This document shows positions 39,201-43,738 of a DNA stretch of 43,795 nt, in pieces (position 1 is the stretch's first letter; each line of letters starts with the position of its first letter). The position numbers were made by a program, and so were the translations under genes. The stretch is from NCBI GenBank assembly GCA_949296805.1, contig CASFPO010000039.1, positions 1 to 43,795 of the forward strand. Reading direction: 5' to 3'. The notes beneath the pieces are model-generated. The model had not been told where the DNA came from, ran no database searches, and saw nothing but the letters and a program-made list of their open reading frames with translations. Origin of the DNA: an uncultured Bacillota bacterium. Lineage in GTDB: Bacteria > Bacillota > Clostridia > Christensenellales > UBA1242.

Positions 39201-40460
39201 ATCTGCAAGTCCACCTGCTGGCAAATTTGGGTTGGTAATTCTAACACTGATGGAATATCTTTTTGTTGCATCAATAACTGTTGTAGGTGTTACCTCAACC
39301 AAATATTGAGCACCATAGGTGTTACTATATTCAGAATAAAGCACCTGCGTTGTTCCTGCAATGTTGTCAATATTATTTTCTTCATTTGATATGATGATAT
39401 CGTTTACTCTTTCCCTTACATTTATGTAAATAGGGTTAGTTTCTCTAGTTGAAATACTATAGTTATACCCGCTGTAACCTACCTCAAAATGTACAACGAA
39501 ATCTCGGTTAAGGTCTTGACTGCTATTTTCTAGGCTTTTATTTGAATATATTGAGTAAATTTGATTGCCGAAGTTATCTTCTCCGTCAGCCTCCACAATC
39601 AAATCGCTTGTTAGCTCGCCATTTGAGTTCAAAACATAATCATCAACATCTAGCTCTTGATCACAATCAAGTTTAACATACCCTATGTAATTTGGATTGG
39701 ATGCTATTCTAGGTACTATCGTGAAGGTATTGTTATATTCATTAATCGTCTCATAACTTTGTGTATCACGGCTATAAGCCCAAGCAAGAGAAAGTCTTTC
39801 TTCAATTCTATCTATCACAGGGAGTTCAAGCTGACAACTAACGCCAAGCTCAGTTGTTGCAATCAAAGTGATGCTAGTGAGTAATGGATTGTAGGATGAA
39901 TCTATAGTCAATATATTTCCATCAATCGATGCGTTAGTAACACCTTCAGCCAGCGACCAAGTTATAGTTCTTCTACTGTTTTCTGAAGGATAAAAGGTTA
40001 AAAGGTTGTCTTCTATAAGTTCTACGCTATCTCCTCTAATAGCGAAGTTGTTCTTGCGAGTACCCTCTTCAATCTTTTCTTCCATTGCGCTTACTTCACT
40101 GTAAACTTCTACATAAATTGTTTTTGTCGCGTTGCCTTGATATGTTCTAATCTGCACCTCGGCGTAGCCATCGGTTTCTTCTTTTCCAACAATATGTATC
40201 AGCGTTCTGCCGTCTGCGATAGGCTCTTCCCACACGTCAATCTTATCTTCATAACCTCTTGCGTCTGCACTTACCGTAGTGTCGTCAGTTCCAGAGACGG
40301 TAACGGTAACTGTTTGCTCGGAAGAAGCACCCTCTACCAATTGAATAGAAAGGTATTCTGTCGACAACGAAATCTCTACGCTATTACCTCGGCAAGCAGT
40401 CAGGATAATACCACCCAAGACAATAAATAGACTTATTAGCCCGACAAAAAACTTTTTCAT
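21234..40460 (-). CDS. Giant surface lipoprotein (about 6,408 aa) with Ig-like and GLUG/beta-helix regions
   Basis: The start is set at ATG 40460 because GGAGG lies between it and an earlier in-frame ATG (40475). The signal peptide ends in a lipobox ILTAC, with Cys23 as the lipidation site. After it come Ig-like strands and a BIG2-like domain (plus about 36,040). GLUG-type motifs (GG-x-x-G, a turn, then a Ser/Tyr strand) occur at plus about 36,300-37,000 and in a long tract from about 33,700 to 25,700, each block opening with a strand such as NGYTI or DGQEHTITGL. Further Ig-like material follows to about 22,400. A glycine-rich tail spans about 22,000-21,550. No sortase motif or catalytic domain was recognised. 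The body is rich in Asn, Ser, Thr and Tyr, poor in Cys. It is probably a long fibrous protein displayed on the cell surface, for adhesion or as a scaffold; that role is inferred. Confidence 0.93.
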   Translation of the reverse strand: MKKFFVGLISLFIVLGGIILTACRGNSVEISLSTEYLSIQLVEGASSEQTVTVTVSGTDDTTVSADARGYEDKIDVWEEPIADGRTLIHIVGKEETDGYAEVQIRTYQGNATKTIYVEVYSEVSAMEEKIEEGTRKNNFAIRGDSVELIEDNLLTFYPSENSRRTITWSLAEGVTNASIDGNILTIDSSYNPLLTSITLIATTELGVSCQLELPVIDRIEERLSLAWAYSRDTQSYETINEYNNTFTIVPRIASNPNYIGYVKLDCDQELDVDDYVLNSNGELTSDLIVEADGEDNFGNQIYSIYSNKSLENSSQDLNRDFVVHFEVGYSGYNYSISTRETNPIYINVRERVNDIIISNEENNIDNIAGTTQVLYSEYSNTYGAQYLVEVTPTTVIDATKRYSISVRITNPNLPAGGLADGCPVEFWYQDVNNNNIWTQIVLEYDALQDVYTTRANNMVSVERIHMKASSSLNTQNFEGIEITFRSEDNPEITNTFYAQLVKSVSYKDFVFENADFRVDSTASTTDVNITKTFELVGQTSVEGLYIRNNSSHVTISQPAYITSTADSVTFSITLTLRRESYGITSLDSYQICHNNGLESKLFDIDIFLPLKEVAVLYDVSNATDSVTNHLMNNLSYDSNGNVIIGERDTLASIMIKNGSTTPILYAYNTSGEYQAQANIDVSYYDFVESDTMDIETFKTLLDSQAGIMEVINGARANINKTSDIAYFSPDYANIITKGVGFTYAVLTFTGKSAEVNGEGDGTVTIIKIVLIESYVSPSRMNVSPLSDGQVNLYSANSVATRDEALTKKTITIDFANSGVTYNKIENFDFVSTVKDSSGNPIMKNKYVTENSVSWEDGRYTIDNITITDSFIRFDIETISNFGSFSFFDELEVHYQLIIENQEGESEILNVIWTTINITIRNAQRVTNLVWENSDDDGIYFEVGQREPYYLVLSSAPSTARNNNVAYLVTDDAGNVLNDGSFVSVDDTISSNMIGLSLNEAIVQKTTGYVYLLPEDAVYNGNIVYNYIDEDGQTKQSQISANALGSLRSNETWYDYLVENAFFLSSTSLTSEAETVYFADILIKIEITVADGTDFDYAYRIYDEERFNTIDPNLYYTVMNSLNISSSRSPITSFNGGLQGYNEDVTITLNGSNFATELSSSAEIRNITFAGTVAGQGFVANTNKGAINNVTVDVYQTYASIISYQGAGFVGGIVGVNDGTISHSEVLGVTIDADNAIVGGIAGQNNSVIEYSTVEFYNLFDRENSQQTTYSTFTGNVIGGIVGQANNGSTIDHSYAYNYNIDNFTTDNLSVFAGATVGAIVGQLSGQSLIYYSFAVIDNVSSYVGSLGQGSVSASSDFYWSYYNNGEYISEYFNNNSVNLIASGENFYSYVNNGNRHFRDLYQDEKVTDVSSNQISTVIEDGFYKSLSVDADNAILFVYQLQDSVNDLSSTALNDLNELNTISLSQIINAQVSENLIITSSDTSIVRIIGNSLNLLRSGEVLLTISSKHDASNQKNINIKVMPAMSKMIIQYTDNSGYTYNIADGSITHLQKTKSRDFTIGYEVTSLILGSDAQRYFLVQNDINLSLVTQSEGKAVNYEKISNSIYKINVDSDSSSTLLTFNPIVTNDANYQEAINKEFSKAFTINPVDGVISFYYTGESIPLTPSTNGALRVEIQTTAQEDRENLRPEISYNGDSLYRTRIDNLSSGDITVYRYTLPSDYTQDPDNYIFTTTVTLINESYNQLTGVYNYIFEVSFSVYSDYKSQVDQEMTFDVSFISNSQSNSLDTSNSIKLTLTKQNFTSVDITNFRVNSSVWQNVNGTYVTTHTKGSQVGVVSPGSNSIMQITVNPAYAHYDYMELSYSGATVSSAVSFELLTALDDNRFIRNSEGVSSTWANNISFTPSQDSIEKQTGIIYFRIAVSSTVNVDTVLQFTASFYESEGNLLTRANYYLTISYLAQPTVTIDGQSTAYLAVGSSVEVLIQVQEDQVLESLVLDGDSLQGITISNAVDQGVNPTTRIKTYIATLNATVNASVGAVNNSFAIVASVSRTLNGVPEQRRAMATVVLVDFKLDQNNIQISGANNGQLQVWLGVNKTFDVEYGLLPESYNYDQNDEESANRVQELLDARANFSVNQYYLSTKSNNEGLTTIQYAINYDITNNTPIPLSNRLFYVVDGSEIPVTDQYSMTAGARFEFINNEDGSQEAVIVGTRLGETVQFVLKTYIVLGDGSEPTTYNTYFNVVVYAYSDPDIPLTISSATEFENLDPSGYSQITQNDYILTNDIVLENYQPFNTSLIRSLDGNGYTIFIKSFLTSSSSSTLNLALFNQVLADTTLKNVRVNIYNGGQLTIDLAQLQENVQINIAGLAISNAGTITNCEVVSFYTEETAIGSTANVNVVATVRHNNPSGFNIKFIRGANTTESVTVNPNSSWIPSVAGFVLNNNGSITNSRVGGKSITILGAERVISTSQGTNNSGFTYASELELDTFYIIGQGDMAGFVLTNTGSISASFVQLLDMENQSNTTEYDTSGFVNLNSGKIITSFVEGVENPDSFADNPDYSQFAYEGSSLKSNLGIIAGFINTNNGIIKDSYSNILISNSSAESRVYLASGFVYANIGTIETCYSASQIENLRANQMNFSGITPDGEPLANGTYINCYFFNKGFYNSEDDTDNTTESLYATGAVLVPNPEVASYFYGFAIADGESDGIWSINETEGIKLIEPNIRAYSHRYIQYINEESDYEGITGQNDIGEYILPYATLQYTDSSREIDTALGSENNPILIANAQDFAEVTGASNSTYVSSYYNSYAVWGTYRLVSDIDLSQIGESINLPSVSKSFAGRLYGNGFTITNLSIAPERSGVAYGLFASLESRNGSTPLISNLNLEVNQVLASEMSMVGSLAGYIKDSILVSIEVNFNEGATVTGLNFVGGLVGLSFGNSTIKNIVVTNPNVTADRFNVGSDDEYITTSNIINIRNNISNNLSISASIGSTFMNLMQRYSYAGSVVGYADHFTTSLRAFSVSEASSYTINNIRVSGEVNVQAQVVGGVFGLTGHQTHIRDVGIDITAPQTNNQSHIIATRYFAGGVIGQSFGGLSRIYAQYESSIQDTIENSFTSIFSGNSAERNSAERGATDIFYLENTIYDYSQKYIGGLIGYVGSGRLEVSYSKLNVISLSADFAGGIIGGIDLTHVGTYQAESSLMSNDDVFTKYYINEVYASGDVRARQDGEVITAGGIIGVSYGLGNRISLLAVNALNQIVNYDYANDTYLSFEADSNISYAIKTNLIVGSVFEDITSTQPITLVNDFTQANHYANFISLIKLEGSVEGAATGGAELPSFGYYEYYAYDGNRAYLNLFGEVSAEIPETFVDNEDSLYYNNYIYAINNPADYTSATTGHLSTQQAFLSSGVWVTSNWIHPGEDLFPTIRYQRTTSYIYLDDYDESVQNAFDIMQHANSDYTIVVRGRTGPNVDDVYSDIDLSDYWDRLDIQPINGFAGALIGSNEYISSETGERVKIISDRSFIDATGVGFYLNNVVVEYRTDGDSIELEPVVRNEVGLFSKGAIREATISSLYITVSSPIVAENMTNGGGSEFSFGLLASSITSSALSNINITTSIRSTDSVVTVNLDNRNNTLTSASIGMVAGEANQQSTYSILELDGINITSTSNFITVNGSGNKLQTLNVGGYFGAITRDENALETRMDIASITRQNTSTQSSNPRITVTNFASLDNAYIGGYVGYNNGLNNLGIFQNEPLQTHVDIVINNTSSSGTPEIANLYTGLIFGSIESASILNNINLFNGNFDGGLYLSSRVTVNNLYAGGFAGKISGMVSLSNITSINYQVADSDLLVNSNSDNLSQDSFNTRNYDKFTVNMNGKARIGVIAGLVETRFAFAGGDLSYTRLNENGEAIRLSGSGDIAVGSVVGEVNSTVSNTTDSSLQIDGNIVSYANIVVVEKDSDTANAKIGGMVGYVGGGDTAGGNDSNARVVIGSPNASINYLGAVYTNIEDSYFGGIVGEVHLDSANDRVTLTNTVFGGALKVFGRRSSNVYAGGSVGYLRGTTGLSLGNNYNIYLTNNYNYGDVFVEYDSSLTQLSSYTFGGLIGQMETNYKLNATNNYSIVSSHNARYDESKEDSDTASTNNALFGVGVNPKTSHIDGNYYSYGVSLCTDELGVDIGYHSNYQVGAGYNGSVDSSSQTNMIFIFEFSDKIKIYVSDELPEGHKLNPIEIGGDSNSTKIDTSNKLNGMTYACFVGSSTLSSQITAGSTPSGNLENIALIGDSREINYRLNSTSTEPNSLIDTLSGFSYVSGLVVNVDINVDISKESVGYGRYMAGLANTMQDNSLVYAVQVKGTLDVGGDKSLNVGGIVANLSSGKILDSSTALDIIYRAKGKESASALWSNVYGIAGVINVINNRAYNKYIINCYSTGSITSYISADIYAVTDVVNYTKVANTYSIANISPNDYTTSREYSGEISVFGISERNDITGPNTEITISNSFYDYYAISCDVTEDEGFKSTSPYVKRLGNLSPKGLYNIFNTQERVATAYDSGGYEFNYGYPTHPYGFMKLSSFATISSSSGNLNFSDNAVMDGTTYDDFVIEREYSRLANNTYPNPNKDDLYYMITNVGQLEKLTELTISGANNTTYKPTRFILMNDMDISDLEFTWKSLAVDPDPDTDTGIEFDGQEHTITGLTAPLFGTPLRGATILNLRLMDASITGSGVLTQRLERSTVSNMTISGSVSEDSSIDESFVFSIGGLVNEASGSNITNITNLVKIDAKKPVGGDGIAVGGIVGTSTNSKIYYSSNYGPINVALDSNTDPEDEYYEAEYYVGGITGYTYGGTIIFRSYNATSVMAGYATATGLSTTPGEYYVGGVCGYGGKVTIQGCYNSGAIKSGNKSNGVTLDTGTTNGFSYAGGIIGYGRTMSSVYSCYNEGTVEALGASPVTNFELRGSLVLKQTSARNVWAFAIGYLRDGNKYSISSVAVKDASANSIFANGSALASGTIIHAWSFNEITSKISTDGLNNDMIDSGRLWWRLEGFMGALLEDRSLTTKYSISASINEPGSLEEEEQIYVNSYNSFGLPQSFVVKVAVTLDVEGWYYRGNLEDWQPGDKDDFRIVGLNGGTFTNYDYAAFDYNTSYTDYTNGISGDFGFVGFVGQEDGKVEWSLDNGNSFKYLTRSSESFSTADTDFMTTIAGETYYLGLSNNINSLFNTGLYLYNFEVDISDLPFVNNLDVYTITASSGDNTLSVGKNNFTDGNTKIEVTVYSEEELKSIDYSVSFDYQEEVYFDINSLNYYYIDEYSIGMTLVHGPTITTIDGYTLQTTGGKIYQGVVKMYRHEEGSTPPETEVLDESQSDDYIYFAYDQKNNMLIYIPNATLTTIDGSQITVNKDEVNDMPFSSSNIEGSIQTIVNSRFNGASYYYITSSSIDRTSSITFTQAGQASAETNAGGTASGKVELSYGQTVSGWFSNNIVEGTDAQSRTFTVSLRSLGLDTLVFSNTNTPILAYSTATDSWSKSASFNNVLISGTAFDVQISNNQLTFTINTSTTGDCISLLESYLNSLSAYANNFSATATLPDLYDKVTADALQLSFDTAGRTGYLYLRNTVEKTYNVDNLPGYLQLNDNQLSFVTDGNYISASNLVSHTLNGITVYQGALEIEYEETCDREFTVYHISLDQALEEGETLVYNIFVGDYNMTRVYTATRTTSAFTGNLPGNPSNIDIGEGDVTYGIGFNSYYQKTELDKNSITVVLKDSQTGEDYVVNASVKDGAVINNVVFLANDSDQTFYYLKYKENGSDYTIYDQNDVQIFSRTTEKGSTYFIYYYDENGYIDMPEGDITSQTNVTTDLSGWSGDNIFTSGEESIVLDDLIDINTGKPELSYESYSQMLQREGDIIYVDSRYTVQKSLTANKLDLTTQEFTTSITRADYEWVDQKTTTPSYATSQASFLLDSTANEVTVSVTTNDGHPLTEGQHFIVDGNTITVILNNRNSTASSSATALVELNTNSDTLTGTYDVDNKYEPLEARPIILMSDVSLRNIGMGFRKSENVNIIGNGYYLSYYITDTQGSLFLELNSGFIKDIKLLAEGQNKSLIFNGSTITSDLSEVELYGASINVNKSNYGGAIINASEQTTNNIEITNYASISGFVNTLAVSTSNSIYDLTLLTNTGNASLTNYGVIISADGRDGANNTTTSSNGNGAGYDGSDGGNIVLYVGPDPSAEPTFTNNGLFITGSGGNGGAGRSTERGSDNIDSVALDGSYKPDDAGEGGTGGVPGQVVTILDNSMYTADINGNSVSGLCGINGLSGARGRYGLGGMEYVQGNGDSDPALCTRDEVFIRYEFYTVEYLKLRYVGEQTEIEVIKSDYSGMEHHWDVFTEDITPHLEKVFKAEGEYATQYPTGTDDEGNVVVWDGSNYATLLEDANRDDSN
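31099..31127. repeat. In-frame 15-bp tandem duplication inside the giant gene
   Basis: CGTTCGGCACTATTA is followed directly by CGTTCGGCACTATT. It encodes NSAER twice in a row, so the frame is kept. It is a recent-looking duplication and a sign that the gene varies in length by slippage. Confidence 0.85.
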
Positions 40461-40531
40461 AAGACCTCCTCGCATTATCTTTTGATTAAGACAATCTTTT
40501 GCGACACAAGTTTAATTTCACGTATAGAAAG

Positions 40532-40561
40532 ATTATACCTTTTTGTGGCGTTTTTTGTCAA
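40532..40561 (-). promoter_or_regulatory. Consensus promoter of the giant lipoprotein gene
   Basis: On the minus strand TTGACA (plus 40556-40561) and TATAAT (plus 40532-40537) are both perfect at 18-bp spacing. The leader is about 65 nt and holds the GGAGG ribosome site next to ATG 40460. The gene should be strongly transcribed if no repressor acts. Confidence 0.85.
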
Positions 40562-40682
40562 ATAAAAAAGAAATAATTAATAAATATATTAATTATATTA
40601 TCATTTGCAATTATTTTAGTTTTTTATAAAAAAATATTTTTATTCATAAAATAATTTTTTAGATTAAAAATCAAATAATAAT

Positions 40683-40710
40683 TTGTTTTTAGTCTTTTTT
40701 TTGTTATAAT
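40683..40710 (+). promoter_or_regulatory. Promoter of the ttcA-like gene
   Basis: TTGTTT (40683-40688) and a perfect TATAAT (40705-40710) are spaced by 16 bp, with AGGAG at 40733-40737 before the ATG at 40744. The flanking 40562-40680 stretch is AT-rich and otherwise featureless. Confidence 0.6.
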
Positions 40711-40743
40711 TTTAAATATTACGAATAAATATAGGAGAATTTT

Positions 40744-41454
40744 ATGCAAAAGATATTAAGTAAGCTTCGTAAAGCTTGCGAGGAATACAATTTAATTGAA
40801 AATGGTGATAGGATTGCGGTCGGCTTGTCGGGAGGCAAAGACAGTCTTACCCTTTTAACTGCTCTTAAAAAATATCAAAGCTTTTGTGAGAAAAAGTTTG
40901 AGTTAGTCGCCATTGCGGTTGATTTAACTAATGGCAAAAACAATTTTTCTCAATTACAAAAATATTGCGACGAGCTTGAGGTAAAACTAGTCGTTATTCC
41001 TAGCAATGTGTTTGAAATCGTTTTTGATATAAGAAAAGAAAAAAATCCCTGCTCTTTATGTGCAAATTTAAGACGAGGAATACTTAATAGCTCGGCAAAA
41101 AACTTAGGTTGCAACAAAGTGGCGTTAGGCCATCATAAGGATGACCTTATTGAAACCTTTATTCTATCTCTATTTTTTGAAGGCAGACTTTCTACTTTTA
41201 AGCCAAAATCATACCTATCAAGAATGGCCATTACAGTGATAAGACCGTTAATTTATTGTGACGAACAAGACATATTGAAGATCAGTCAAAGTTATCCTGT
41301 TCTTTCAAATAATTGTCCTGCAAATAAACATACACAGCGAGAAGATGCAAAATTATTGCTTGACACATTAAATAAAAAATATTTAAATTGTAAAGAAAAA
41401 ATATTTAATGCAATAATTCACAAAGAGCGATATAATTTATTTGATAAAATTTGA
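40744..41454 (+). CDS. ttcA: TtcA-family tRNA 2-thiolation protein
   Basis: A 236-aa PP-loop ATPase. The nucleotide loop SGGKDS lies at 29-34. Cys103 and Cys106 (in PCSLC) and Cys191 (in NNCP) match the three cysteines that hold the iron-sulfur cluster of TtcA, and the LGHHKDD block (about 128-134) is the TtcA/TtuA hallmark. Enzymes of this family add sulfur to tRNA (C32 by TtcA, U54 by TtuA). The two cannot be separated firmly here; absence of the extra zinc-binding cysteines at both ends seen in TtuA favours the TtcA side. Size is slightly short, but all motifs are present. It is a single-gene unit. Confidence 0.85.
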   Translation: MQKILSKLRKACEEYNLIENGDRIAVGLSGGKDSLTLLTALKKYQSFCEKKFELVAIAVDLTNGKNNFSQLQKYCDELEVKLVVIPSNVFEIVFDIRKEKNPCSLCANLRRGILNSSAKNLGCNKVALGHHKDDLIETFILSLFFEGRLSTFKPKSYLSRMAITVIRPLIYCDEQDILKISQSYPVLSNNCPANKHTQREDAKLLLDTLNKKYLNCKEKIFNAIIHKERYNLFDKI

Positions 41455-41601
41455 TAATTTAATTAAATTTAGCAAAAAATCAATAAAAAATGCAATTTTT
41501 TTATTATTTTTATTATTTTTTACTTAAAAAATAATTTTTTACAAAAATAAAACATTAATTTTAAAATAAAAAAATAATTAATTTTTTATTTGAAAAATAA
41601 G

Positions 41602-41630
41602 TTGACAATTTTTTTTATTAAATTTAAAAT
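41602..41630 (+). promoter_or_regulatory. Promoter of gpmI
   Basis: TTGACA (41602-41607) and TAAAAT (41625-41630) are spaced by 17 bp. The predicted start is at about 41637, immediately before the AAGGAG site (41638-41643), so the leader is only about 13 nt. The 41455-41600 stretch before it is extremely AT-rich; an A/T-only hairpin near 41480-41505 is the only terminator candidate for ttcA. Confidence 0.7.
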
Positions 41631-41649
41631 GGTCTTTAAGGAGATACTA

Positions 41650-43152
41650 ATGGTTACATTAATAATTTTAGATGGTTTTGGCTTGCGGAAAGACAAGTTT
41701 GGTAATGCCATTTTGTCGGCAGGCACACCTAATCTTGATAAGCTTATAAAGCTTTATCCTTCCTCGTCACTTCGAGCAAGCGGAAACGCAGTTGGTCTGC
41801 CAGAAGGACAAATGGGCAACAGTGAGGTAGGGCACCTTACACTTGGTGCTGGCAAAGTTATTTTACAAGATTTAATGAAAATTGACAGCGAAATTAAAAA
41901 TGGAAATTTTTTTAAAAATAAACGCTTACTTAAAGCAATCAAACACGCCAAAGACAATAATTCTGCTCTTCATATTATGGGACTTCTATCTGACGGAGGA
42001 GTTCACTCACATATCAACCACCTATTTGCATTAATAGATTTGGCTAAAGAACATAATTTAAAAAAAGTATATATTCATGCCTTTTTAGATGGCCGTGACA
42101 CGCCTCCAAGTAGTGCATTGAAATATATCAATCTTCTTAATGAGAAGATAGCTAAAACTAATATTAAAGTCGCTTCGATCTCTGGTAGAATTTATGCTAT
42201 GGACAGAGAAAAGCGTTATGAAAGACTTCAAAAAACATATAACGCTATGGTTTTTGCAGAAAATTTTAAGGATACCACTCCTCAAAAGGCTATTGAAGAA
42301 AGCTACAAGCAAGGCATCTATGACGAATTTTTACAGCCTGTACTGCTTGATAAAAACGGCGTTGTAAAAGATAATGATTGCATAATCTTTTTTAATTACC
42401 GCTCTGATAGAGCCAGAGAGCTTACTTGTGCCTTTACTGACAAAAATTTTTCTCAATTTAAAGTTAAAAAATTTAAAAATCTTTTATTTTCTCCAATGGA
42501 AGAGTATTCATCAGAATTTAAAAAATTAAATGTAATATACCCTCCTGAAATTGTAGAAGAAAACCTAAGTGCTATTATCTCTCAAAACAATTTAAAACAA
42601 TTCCATATAGCCGAAACAACAAAGTATGCTCACGTAACCTTTTTCTTTAATGGCGGAATTGAACAACCTTACAAAGGAGAAGACCGCAAGCTAATAGAAA
42701 GCATTGACACTCAAGATTTTTCTTATTACCCAAAAATGAGAGCTTATGAAATTACCGAAGAAACCCTAGAAGCAATAGCCTCAGCAAAATATGACTTTAT
42801 ATTAGTTAATTATTCTAACCCTGATATGATAGGTCATACTGGTAATTTTGAAGCCACTAAAGAAGCAATCAAATGCGTAGAAAAAAATGCATATGCTTTA
42901 GCACTTGCAACACTTATGGCTGGTGGAGATTGCATAATTACAGCAGACCACGGAAACGCCGAATATATGATTGATAAAGACGGAAATAAAGTCACATCAC
43001 ACACCTGTAACCCCGTTCCAGTTATACTTGTTAGTGACAAGAACAAAAAGGCTAAATTAAAAAAGAATAAATCCATTGCTAATATTGCCCCAACCGTTCT
43101 AAAACTTCTAAATATTACCCCGCCAAAAGCTATGGAAGATCCACTTTTTTAA
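41650..43152 (+). CDS. gpmI: Cofactor-independent phosphoglycerate mutase
   Basis: Interconverts 3- and 2-phosphoglycerate in glycolysis with two Mn ions. The start at ATG 41650 (500 aa) replaces a longer open frame from 41590 because AAGGAG lies just before it, a promoter overlaps the longer form, and homologues begin MVTLIILDGFG. Metal and catalytic motifs are present: LDGFG (7-11), QMGNSEVGH with nucleophile Ser58, HAFLDGRDTPP, GRIYAMDREKRYER, and ITADHGNAE near the C-terminus. Length is slightly below the usual 505-515. It is a single-gene unit with its own promoter and terminator. Confidence 0.97.
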   Translation: MVTLIILDGFGLRKDKFGNAILSAGTPNLDKLIKLYPSSSLRASGNAVGLPEGQMGNSEVGHLTLGAGKVILQDLMKIDSEIKNGNFFKNKRLLKAIKHAKDNNSALHIMGLLSDGGVHSHINHLFALIDLAKEHNLKKVYIHAFLDGRDTPPSSALKYINLLNEKIAKTNIKVASISGRIYAMDREKRYERLQKTYNAMVFAENFKDTTPQKAIEESYKQGIYDEFLQPVLLDKNGVVKDNDCIIFFNYRSDRARELTCAFTDKNFSQFKVKKFKNLLFSPMEEYSSEFKKLNVIYPPEIVEENLSAIISQNNLKQFHIAETTKYAHVTFFFNGGIEQPYKGEDRKLIESIDTQDFSYYPKMRAYEITEETLEAIASAKYDFILVNYSNPDMIGHTGNFEATKEAIKCVEKNAYALALATLMAGGDCIITADHGNAEYMIDKDGNKVTSHTCNPVPVILVSDKNKKAKLKKNKSIANIAPTVLKLLNITPPKAMEDPLF

Positions 43153-43174
43153 ACCATAATTACAATATTTATAG

Positions 43175-43210
43175 AAAAATGCACTAATTTTAACAAAAAA
43201 GTGCATTTTT
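43175..43210 (+). terminator. Intrinsic terminator of gpmI
   Basis: AAAAATGCACT (43175-43185) pairs with AGTGCATTTTT (43200-43210) over 11 bp with a 14-nt loop, and T-rich sequence follows. It lies 23 bp after the gpmI stop. Confidence 0.85.
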
Positions 43211-43430
43211 TATTTAAATTTATATTAATTTCTATTTTTAAGAAAATTGTATACTCTGTAAATTTTCTGAGTAAAACAAATTTTTTATTCGATTTTGCAA
43301 TAGTCTTATCTTATATTATTATTTTAACAGACAATGCACAAAAGTGTTCGTATAAGATAATTTTAAATTACACACCGGCTAAAGATAAGCATTATTAAAA
43401 AATAATCATATTAAATTTCACTTTAAATCA
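43211..43430. other. AT-rich gene-free stretch
   Basis: No supported gene. One inverted repeat, TTATCTTATA (43306-43315) with TATAAGATAA (43351-43360), could fold. An open frame covering 43201-43398 begins within the gpmI terminator and has no ribosome site, so it is not called. Confidence 0.5.
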
Positions 43431-43437
43431 AATTAAC

Positions 43438-43511
43438 GGAGTTTCGACCGAGATGTCCCGGGCTGGAATTGCAGGGCAATCGCTTGGGAGAAAGGCGAAT
43501 GGCCAAACTCC
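43438..43511 (+). repeat. Structured repeat, copy 1 (short form, 74 bp)
   Basis: Opens with GGAGTTT and closes with AAACTCC (7-bp outer stem). Inside are CCGAG-ATGT-CCCGG (one mismatch), a foldable ATTGC-AGG-GCAAT hairpin, then AGAAAGGCGAATGGCC. It equals the outer parts of the next copy with 93 bp missing. The strand is nominal. Confidence 0.85.
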
Positions 43512-43541
43512 ACATATATTTTTTGTTTAGTTATATTATGC

Positions 43542-43708
43542 GGAGTTTCGACCGGGATGTCCCGGGTTCGGATTGCAGGGCAATCGCTTGGGGCTATGTC
43601 CCAAGCTAATCCCGGGGCAACAAAAAATGCCCTTGCGGGCAATTTTTGGTGGCCTACCCGGGATTCGTTATGAGCCTTGCTTGGGAGAAAGGCGAATGGC
43701 CAAACTCC
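43542..43708 (+). repeat. Structured repeat, copy 2 (full form, 167 bp)
   Basis: A 7-bp outer stem GGAGTTT/AAACTCC encloses at least five hairpins: CCGGG-ATGT-CCCGG (43552-43565), GATTGC-AGG-GCAATC (43571-43585), CTTGGG-N7-CCCAAG (43587-43605), the AATCCCGGG/CCCGGGATT stem (43608-43616 with 43657-43665) around GCCC-TTGC-GGGC (43629-43640), and GCCTT/AAGGC (43674-43693). GC content is far above the neighbourhood. After the closing stem comes ACATATATTTTTTG, a T-run compatible with a terminator. It is probably a structured RNA or a palindromic mobile repeat. Confidence 0.85.
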
Positions 43709-43738
43709 ACATATATTTTTTGTTTAGTTATATTATGC

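Noticed and set aside
21529..40430. Many open frames of 60-178 codons on the plus strand across the giant gene (for example 26113-26649, 21529-21885, 25330-25602)
   Set aside because: They are antisense to a continuous 6,400-codon gene, lack ribosome sites and have low-complexity composition reflecting the codons of the real gene.
43201..43398. Plus-strand 65-codon open frame after gpmI
   Set aside because: Its start is inside the gpmI terminator, and it has no ribosome site or promoter.
43438..43511. tRNA-like reading of the 74-bp short repeat (7-bp acceptor-like stem)
   Set aside because: The length and outer stem fit, but there is no recognisable D-arm, seven-base anticodon loop or GTTC-type T-loop on either strand, and the full copy is 167 bp.
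43433..43642. Minus-strand open frame of 69 codons at the right end
   Set aside because: It lies across copies 1 and 2 of the structured repeat and only reflects their GC-rich palindromes; no ribosome site or family.
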